This document shows, in pieces, positions 28,529 to 32,114 of a stretch of DNA of 32,114 bases. The position numbers were made by a program, and so were the translations under genes. This stretch comes from Paraperlucidibaca sp. GTDB lineage: Bacteria > Pseudomonadota > Gammaproteobacteria > Pseudomonadales > Moraxellaceae. The notes under the pieces were generated by a model, which saw nothing but the letters and a program-made list of their open reading frames with translations, had not been told where the DNA came from and did not search any database. Positions within the stretch are counted from its first letter, which is position 1; every line of letters begins with the position of its first letter. The stretch spans positions 1 to 32,114 of the forward strand of contig JAGPVX010000042.1 in the NCBI GenBank assembly GCA_018066805.1, written 5' to 3'.

Positions 28529-29680
28529 TTAGCGACCTAAGATGTCGCGAGCAACCACTTCTTTCATGATCTCGCTGGCGCCGCCGTAGATGCGCTGAAT
28601 CCGCGCGTCAACATAGGCGCGAGCCACGGGATATTCCATCATATAGCCGTAACCACCATGCATCTGTAAGCAGGCATCGGCAACGCGGCCTTGCAGCTCA
28701 GTGGTGTAGAGCTTCACGGCTGCACCGGTTGGAATGTCCAGCTTGCTATCGGCATGTAAGTCCACGCAGTTATTCACGAAAGCGCGAGCAGCCAAGATAT
28801 CGGTTTTGCAGGTCGCCAGCGTGAAGCGCGTGTTTTGCAATTGCGCCAATGGTTTGCCGAACGCCTTACGCTCTTGCACATAGGCGATGGTGTCTTCGAG
28901 CACACCTTCCGATGCGGCAACAGCGATCACCGCAATGTTCAAGCGCTCGCGTGGCAGCTCATTCATCATATAAGCGAAACCTTTGCCTTCCTGACCTAGC
29001 AGGCAATCAACTGGCACGCGCACGTTATCCATGAACATTTCTGATGTGTCTTGCGATTGCAGACCCATTTTTTCTAACTTTTTGCCTTTGTTGAAGCCGG
29101 GCAGGGAAGTGTCCATCAGCAACAATGACACGCCTTTGGCGCCCGCGCTGGGGTCAGTTTTCACAGCCATGATGACGATGTCGGCGTGCTGACCGTTGGA
29201 GATGAATGTTTTCGAGCCATTCACCACGTAATGGTCGCCATCGAGCACAGCGCTAGTACGAATGCCGGCGAGGTCGGAGCCTGCGCCTGGCTCGGTCATG
29301 CCGATAGCAGCCACGGCTTCGCCTGAGGCCATGCGTGGCAGCCAGTAATCTTTAATTGCCTGTGAGCCTAAATGCTCAACATACGGTGCGCAAATGTCGG
29401 AGTGCACGCTAACGCCAGTGGCTAGCGATGACAGGCCCATTTTTGCCATTTCGTTAAGAATGACCATTGAATACTGGAATGGCACGCCGACGCCGCCGTA
29501 TTGTTCAGGCTGATCAACGCAAAGCAGGCCATTCTCACCGAGCTTGTTCCAAAACTCGCGCGGCATCCATGCGTCTTTTTCCCACTGCTCGTAATGCGGG
29601 TGAATTTCGTTTGCCAAAAAGCGCTTCACATTGTCGCGAAACAGTTCCAGCTCGGCGGTATCAATAGTGGCCATCGTCAT
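28529..29680 (-). CDS. Acyl-CoA dehydrogenase (LCAD/IVD-like type)
   Basis: This 383-residue flavoenzyme oxidises an acyl-CoA to the trans-2-enoyl form in beta-oxidation or branched amino acid breakdown, passing electrons to ETF. It has the FAD-binding block AIGMTEPGAGSDLAGI (125-140), KTFISNGQHAD (157-167), and RKAFGKPLAQ (271-280). The C-terminal motif is IYGGASEIMKEVVAR. The MCAD catalytic glutamate position is Gly366 here, while Glu245 in ELPRERL aligns with the catalytic site of long-chain and isovaleryl types, so the protein looks active but of that subtype. Start ATG at 29680 or, less likely, 29674. It is a single-gene unit that converges with mscS; substrate chain length cannot be told. 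Confidence 0.92.
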   Translation of the reverse strand: MTMATIDTAELELFRDNVKRFLANEIHPHYEQWEKDAWMPREFWNKLGENGLLCVDQPEQYGGVGVPFQYSMVILNEMAKMGLSSLATGVSVHSDICAPYVEHLGSQAIKDYWLPRMASGEAVAAIGMTEPGAGSDLAGIRTSAVLDGDHYVVNGSKTFISNGQHADIVIMAVKTDPSAGAKGVSLLLMDTSLPGFNKGKKLEKMGLQSQDTSEMFMDNVRVPVDCLLGQEGKGFAYMMNELPRERLNIAVIAVAASEGVLEDTIAYVQERKAFGKPLAQLQNTRFTLATCKTDILAARAFVNNCVDLHADSKLDIPTGAAVKLYTTELQGRVADACLQMHGGYGYMMEYPVARAYVDARIQRIYGGASEIMKEVVARDILGR

Positions 29681-29719
29681 TTTCTCTCTAAAGTGGAGGT
29701 CATTTTCAATTCGTTGCGC

Positions 29720-29725
29720 ATTTTA
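29720..29725 (-). promoter_or_regulatory. Candidate -10 for the acyl-CoA dehydrogenase gene
   Basis: TAAAAT on the minus strand, about 40 bases before the ATG, is followed by GCGC. The core ATAAAATGCGC is the same as at hisF. The -35 match is weak. The rest of the 147-base divergent gap to the hopJ-like gene shows no other clear element apart from the hopJ candidate promoter. Confidence 0.4.
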
Positions 29726-29791
29726 TGTCATTTACTGAGCAATCGGTACCATGCCACAGCCCTTGGTCAACAGCCCAATCCACCCACGCGC

Positions 29792-29797
29792 TACACT
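29792..29797 (+). promoter_or_regulatory. Candidate -10 for the HopJ-family gene
   Basis: TACACT followed by GCGTGC lies 31 bases before the ATG at 29828. The -35 is poor, so the call is tentative. Confidence 0.3.
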
Positions 29798-29827
29798 GCG
29801 TGCAGACTATTTATCGGATGAACTTCT

Positions 29828-30175
29828 ATGACAACCCAGACTTGGCCCACATTACTCGATGACTTGCGCGCACAGAATGCTGCGTTTTCTACCGTCATTG
29901 CCTGGATAAACCAACACTACAGCTACACGCCTTGTGCTTTCAGCAATGGCGCAGCTAACAATGCCGCTGGCGAAAACGAAGGCGCATGTCGCGTTTTCGC
30001 ATTTGCCCAACTAAACAAGATGTCCGAGCAAGACACTTTGCTGTGTTTTGCCGAGCATTACACCGCTGTTTTAGCCACACCAAATGGCAGTGATCACGCC
30101 AATATTCGCGCCTTCATGAGCACCGGTTGGACCGGCATTCGCTTCGATGGTGTTGCACTGGTCGCGAAAAACTAA
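29828..30175 (+). CDS. HopJ-family protein
   Basis: This 115-residue protein matches the HopJ family, first named from a Pseudomonas syringae type III effector but widespread in marine gammaproteobacteria without such secretion systems. The diagnostic region is YSYTPCAFSNG (about 31-41), followed by AAGENEGACRVFAFAQL and FAEHYTAVL, with NIRAFMSTGWTGIRFDG near the C-terminus. There is no signal peptide, and no secretion genes lie in the window, so I infer a cytoplasmic housekeeping role rather than a virulence one. It is divergent from the acyl-CoA dehydrogenase gene. Confidence 0.88.
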   Translation: MTTQTWPTLLDDLRAQNAAFSTVIAWINQHYSYTPCAFSNGAANNAAGENEGACRVFAFAQLNKMSEQDTLLCFAEHYTAVLATPNGSDHANIRAFMSTGWTGIRFDGVALVAKN

Positions 30176-30238
30176 TGTAAACCATTTGTAACTGCTCGCG
30201 TTTTGCTTAAACACACGCTCTACACATCTGAGGATTTT

Positions 30239-30922
30239 ATGAAACGTACTGCCCTAGTTGCTGCCTTATTAGTTGCCACCACCAGCGCTTATGCTCTTGA
30301 TGCCCGTATCAACACCGGCCTACAGCTTGCCGGCGTAAGCACACAAGCCGAAGCTGGTGCCTCCGTTGACCTAAAAGCCCAAAAGGATGCAGCCAAGCAA
30401 GGCGCTACCTCAGCTCGCGATAACGCCATTAACGCTGGCCTAGCCGGTGTCGCTAGCGGTAAATCCGCTGCTGAAAGTGGTCATGCTGCTGCCGATGCTG
30501 CCAAAGCTTCTGGCACAGCCGCAGTCAACGATGCCAAGGCGCAAGCCGAAGCAAAGCTTGGCACAGCTCAAGCATCCGTTGCCGGCTATAAGCAAAATGC
30601 AGAATTGCAGATTGGCGCAAATGATCGCGTCGCCTTAGCCAAGCACTTCGCTAGCGGTACAGCGACTAGCAAGCTCATGGGCAAAATGCTCGGCAGCAGC
30701 GATGCTAACGCACCAGCAGCCGGCTATGAGTCCAAACTGGTACTGGGCGCTAAGCTCGACAGCAGTGTTGCAAAGTCGGCCGTCGAAGTTGATGCCAGCT
30801 CGGTGAAAAAACTAAGCACACAGCCTAAAGGCACTAAGCTGCTAAAAGTTGGCGATCATATTGTTCGTGTTGATGCGAAAACCAATGTGGTTGTTGCCGT
30901 AGCCGCTATCAGCCCTAAATAA
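30239..30922 (+). CDS. Ala-rich exported protein of unknown function
   Basis: I do not recognise this protein. The 227-residue precursor has a clear signal peptide (MKRTALVAALLVATTSAYA, residues 1-19), so it is exported. Residues about 40-120 are Ala-rich with Lys, Asp, Glu, Gln and Gly in repeating small-residue patterns and should form amphipathic helices. Residues about 130-195 are mixed, and the last 30 (GTKLLKVGDHIVRVD, then a Val-rich end) look like a short beta hairpin domain. There is no Cys, so it is neither a lipoprotein nor disulfide-bonded. A frame from 30203 exists, but GAGGA 4-5 bases before the ATG at 30239 and the signal peptide fix the start. It is followed by two hairpins and then glyQ, and seems a single-gene unit. 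Confidence 0.85.
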   Translation: MKRTALVAALLVATTSAYALDARINTGLQLAGVSTQAEAGASVDLKAQKDAAKQGATSARDNAINAGLAGVASGKSAAESGHAAADAAKASGTAAVNDAKAQAEAKLGTAQASVAGYKQNAELQIGANDRVALAKHFASGTATSKLMGKMLGSSDANAPAAGYESKLVLGAKLDSSVAKSAVEVDASSVKKLSTQPKGTKLLKVGDHIVRVDAKTNVVVAVAAISPK

Positions 30923-30937
30923 GCTGTCGCCGCTAAA

Positions 30938-30958
30938 GCGCTAAGATTGTCTTAGCGC
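30938..30958 (+). other. Perfect stem-loop upstream of the terminator
   Basis: GCGCTAAG-ATTGT-CTTAGCGC forms a perfect 8-bp stem with a 5-base loop, 16 bases after the stop of the Ala-rich protein gene. No T tract follows, so it is not itself an intrinsic terminator; it could protect the 3' end of the mRNA or bind a protein. Confidence 0.6.
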
Positions 30959-30968
30959 GATGCAAAAA

Positions 30969-31002
30969 GGGTCAATGCCTTCACCGGCATTGGCCCTTTT
31001 TT
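30969..31002 (+). terminator. Rho-independent terminator before glyQ
   Basis: An 11-bp stem GGGTCAATGCC/GGCATTGGCCC (one G-T wobble; 30969-30979 and 30986-30996) with a 6-base loop is followed by six T. Five A precede it, so it could also work on the other strand. It isolates the Ala-rich protein gene from glyQ. Confidence 0.93.
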
Positions 31003-31031
31003 GTGCCTATTGAATCTGCCTCAGCTATACT
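31001..31031 (+). promoter_or_regulatory. Candidate promoter for glyQS
   Basis: TATACT (31026-31031, 5 of 6) with TTGTGC (31001-31006) 19 bases upstream lies just past the terminator, giving a leader of about 53 bases before the glyQ ATG. I saw no T-box-like or other riboswitch structure in that leader. Confidence 0.35.
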
Positions 31032-31090
31032 TCTGCGTTCTTTTGCAGCGCAATTTACTCACTGCTGCCAGACGACGTTAGGAATAGCTC

Positions 31091-32062
31091 ATGAGCGATA
31101 CCGCACAACCCATCCAAACTTTTCAAGGCCTTATTTTAGCGCTGCAGAGCTACTGGGCAGAGCAGGGCTGCTGCGTGCTGCAGCCTTATGACATGGAAAT
31201 GGGTGCGGGCACGTTTCATACCGCGACATTTTTACGCGCCATTGGGCCTGAGGCATGGCATGCCGCCTACGTGCAGCCATCGCGCCGCCCAGCCGATGGC
31301 CGCTATGGCGAAAACCCCAATCGCTTACAGCACTATTACCAGTTCCAAGTGGTGTTGAAGCCAAATCCACCAAATATCCAAGACCTGTATTTAAACTCGC
31401 TACGCCATATCGGCATTGACCCTACTGTGCACGACATCCGCTTTGTCGAAGACAACTGGGAGTCACCAACACTGGGCGCGTGGGGCCTGGGCTGGGAAAT
31501 TTGGCTCAATGGCATGGAAGTCACCCAGTTCACCTATTTTCAGCAAGTCGGTGGCCTCGAGTGCTACCCAGTTACGGGTGAAATCACCTACGGCCTTGAG
31601 CGCTTAGCTATGTATTTACAGGGCGTCGACTCGGTGTACGACTTGGTCTGGACCGATGGCCCATTCGGCAAAGTCACCTATGGCGATGTCTTCCATCAAA
31701 ACGAAGTTGAGCAATCGACCTATAACTTCGAACACGCCAATATCGACGAGCTGTTTAAGCTGTTCGATCTTTACGAGTCAGAATCCAACCGCATCATGGC
31801 GTTGAAACTGCCCTTACCGGCTTATGAGTTTGTCTTGAAAGCCTCACACACCTTCAACTTGCTAGATGCGCGCCGGGCGATTTCGGTCACAGAACGCCAA
31901 CGCTTTATTTTGCGTGTCCGCGCATTGGCTCGCGCAGTGGCACAGAGCTATTTTGACTCACGCGCAGCGCTAGGCTTTCCACTTGCCGATCCCGCTTTAC
32001 GAGCAGAAGTGATGGCCACCATCGATGCCCAGGTAGCAACAGCAGGGGAGAAGCAGGCATGA
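31091..32062 (+). CDS. glyQ: Glycine--tRNA ligase alpha subunit
   Basis: GlyQ is the class II catalytic subunit of the alpha2-beta2 bacterial glycyl-tRNA synthetase and carries the site for glycine and ATP. The 323-residue protein begins with the conserved [25 protein letters not shown] region and has [34 protein letters not shown] and the [22 protein letters not shown] block, and ends slightly longer than the usual 300-315 residues. The ATG has an AGGAA Shine-Dalgarno. The stop overlaps the glyS start by 4 bases (ATGA). Confidence 0.98.
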   Translation: MSDTAQPIQTFQGLILALQSYWAEQGCCVLQPYDMEMGAGTFHTATFLRAIGPEAWHAAYVQPSRRPADGRYGENPNRLQHYYQFQVVLKPNPPNIQDLYLNSLRHIGIDPTVHDIRFVEDNWESPTLGAWGLGWEIWLNGMEVTQFTYFQQVGGLECYPVTGEITYGLERLAMYLQGVDSVYDLVWTDGPFGKVTYGDVFHQNEVEQSTYNFEHANIDELFKLFDLYESESNRIMALKLPLPAYEFVLKASHTFNLLDARRAISVTERQRFILRVRALARAVAQSYFDSRAALGFPLADPALRAEVMATIDAQVATAGEKQA

Positions 32063-32114
32063 GCCATCCATCCGTTTTGTTTGAATTAGGCGGCGAAGAG
32101 CTGCCACCCAAGTC
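32059..32114 (+). CDS. glyS: Glycine--tRNA ligase beta subunit, 5' fragment cut by the window edge
   Basis: Only the first 18 codons are present. They read [18 protein letters not shown], matching the family's start, where LVEIGTEELPPK is usual; the Gly-Gly in place of Gly-Thr is a small variation. The gene overlaps glyQ by 4 bases, as expected for coupled subunits of the tRNA-binding beta chain. The rest lies outside the window. Confidence 0.9.
   Translation, partial: MSHPSVLFELGGEELPPK

Overview
The window is a stretch of conserved chromosome from a gammaproteobacterium. The gene families and their order (hisBHA/hisF, envC-gpmI, fabR, dsbA with cytochromes c4 and c5, engB next to polA, zur-znuCB, prlC-yheV, aroE-hemF-tsaC-dprA facing def-fmt-rsmB, and glyQS) are most like the Pseudomonadales/Cellvibrionales branch. 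That placement is inference from gene content. I see no insertion sequence, prophage, tRNA, rRNA, CRISPR array or integrase, and no gap between genes longer than about 160 bases. No previously undescribed multi-gene system is evident. The least explained items are an Ala-rich exported protein (30239-30922), a small helical protein divergent from fabR (9304-9606), and a few palindromes in promoters.

Left part (1-9300): hisB, hisH and hisA run rightwards, but hisF is about 3.7 kb away. Between them lie yjdM and a leftward set of a flavoprotein, a VF530-type DNA-binding protein and a second FAD oxidoreductase. A leftward gpmI-envC pair meets hisF end to end.

Middle part (9300-18010): a small helical protein gene and fabR diverge from an intergenic region carrying an 18-bp imperfect palindrome that looks like a FabR/DesT-type operator. 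dsbA, cytochrome c4 and cytochrome c5 run leftwards. engB runs rightwards and meets polA at a long bidirectional terminator. The zinc genes zur-znuC-znuB run rightwards from the polA promoter side; znuA is not here.

Right part (18008-32114): a leftward run dprA-tsaC-hemF-aroE-DUF481-prlC-yheV diverges from a rightward run def-fmt-rsmB-mscS. These combine translation start and protein maturation, tRNA and rRNA modification, haem and shikimate synthesis, DNA uptake processing and peptide turnover. An acyl-CoA dehydrogenase, a HopJ-family gene and the Ala-rich exported protein follow, then glyQ and the first 56 bases of glyS at the window edge.

Many neighbours overlap by exactly 4 bases (ATGA or GTGA), which suggests translational coupling. 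Several start codons were moved from the longest reading frame to an internal codon because of Shine-Dalgarno spacing and family length; each is noted in its entry.
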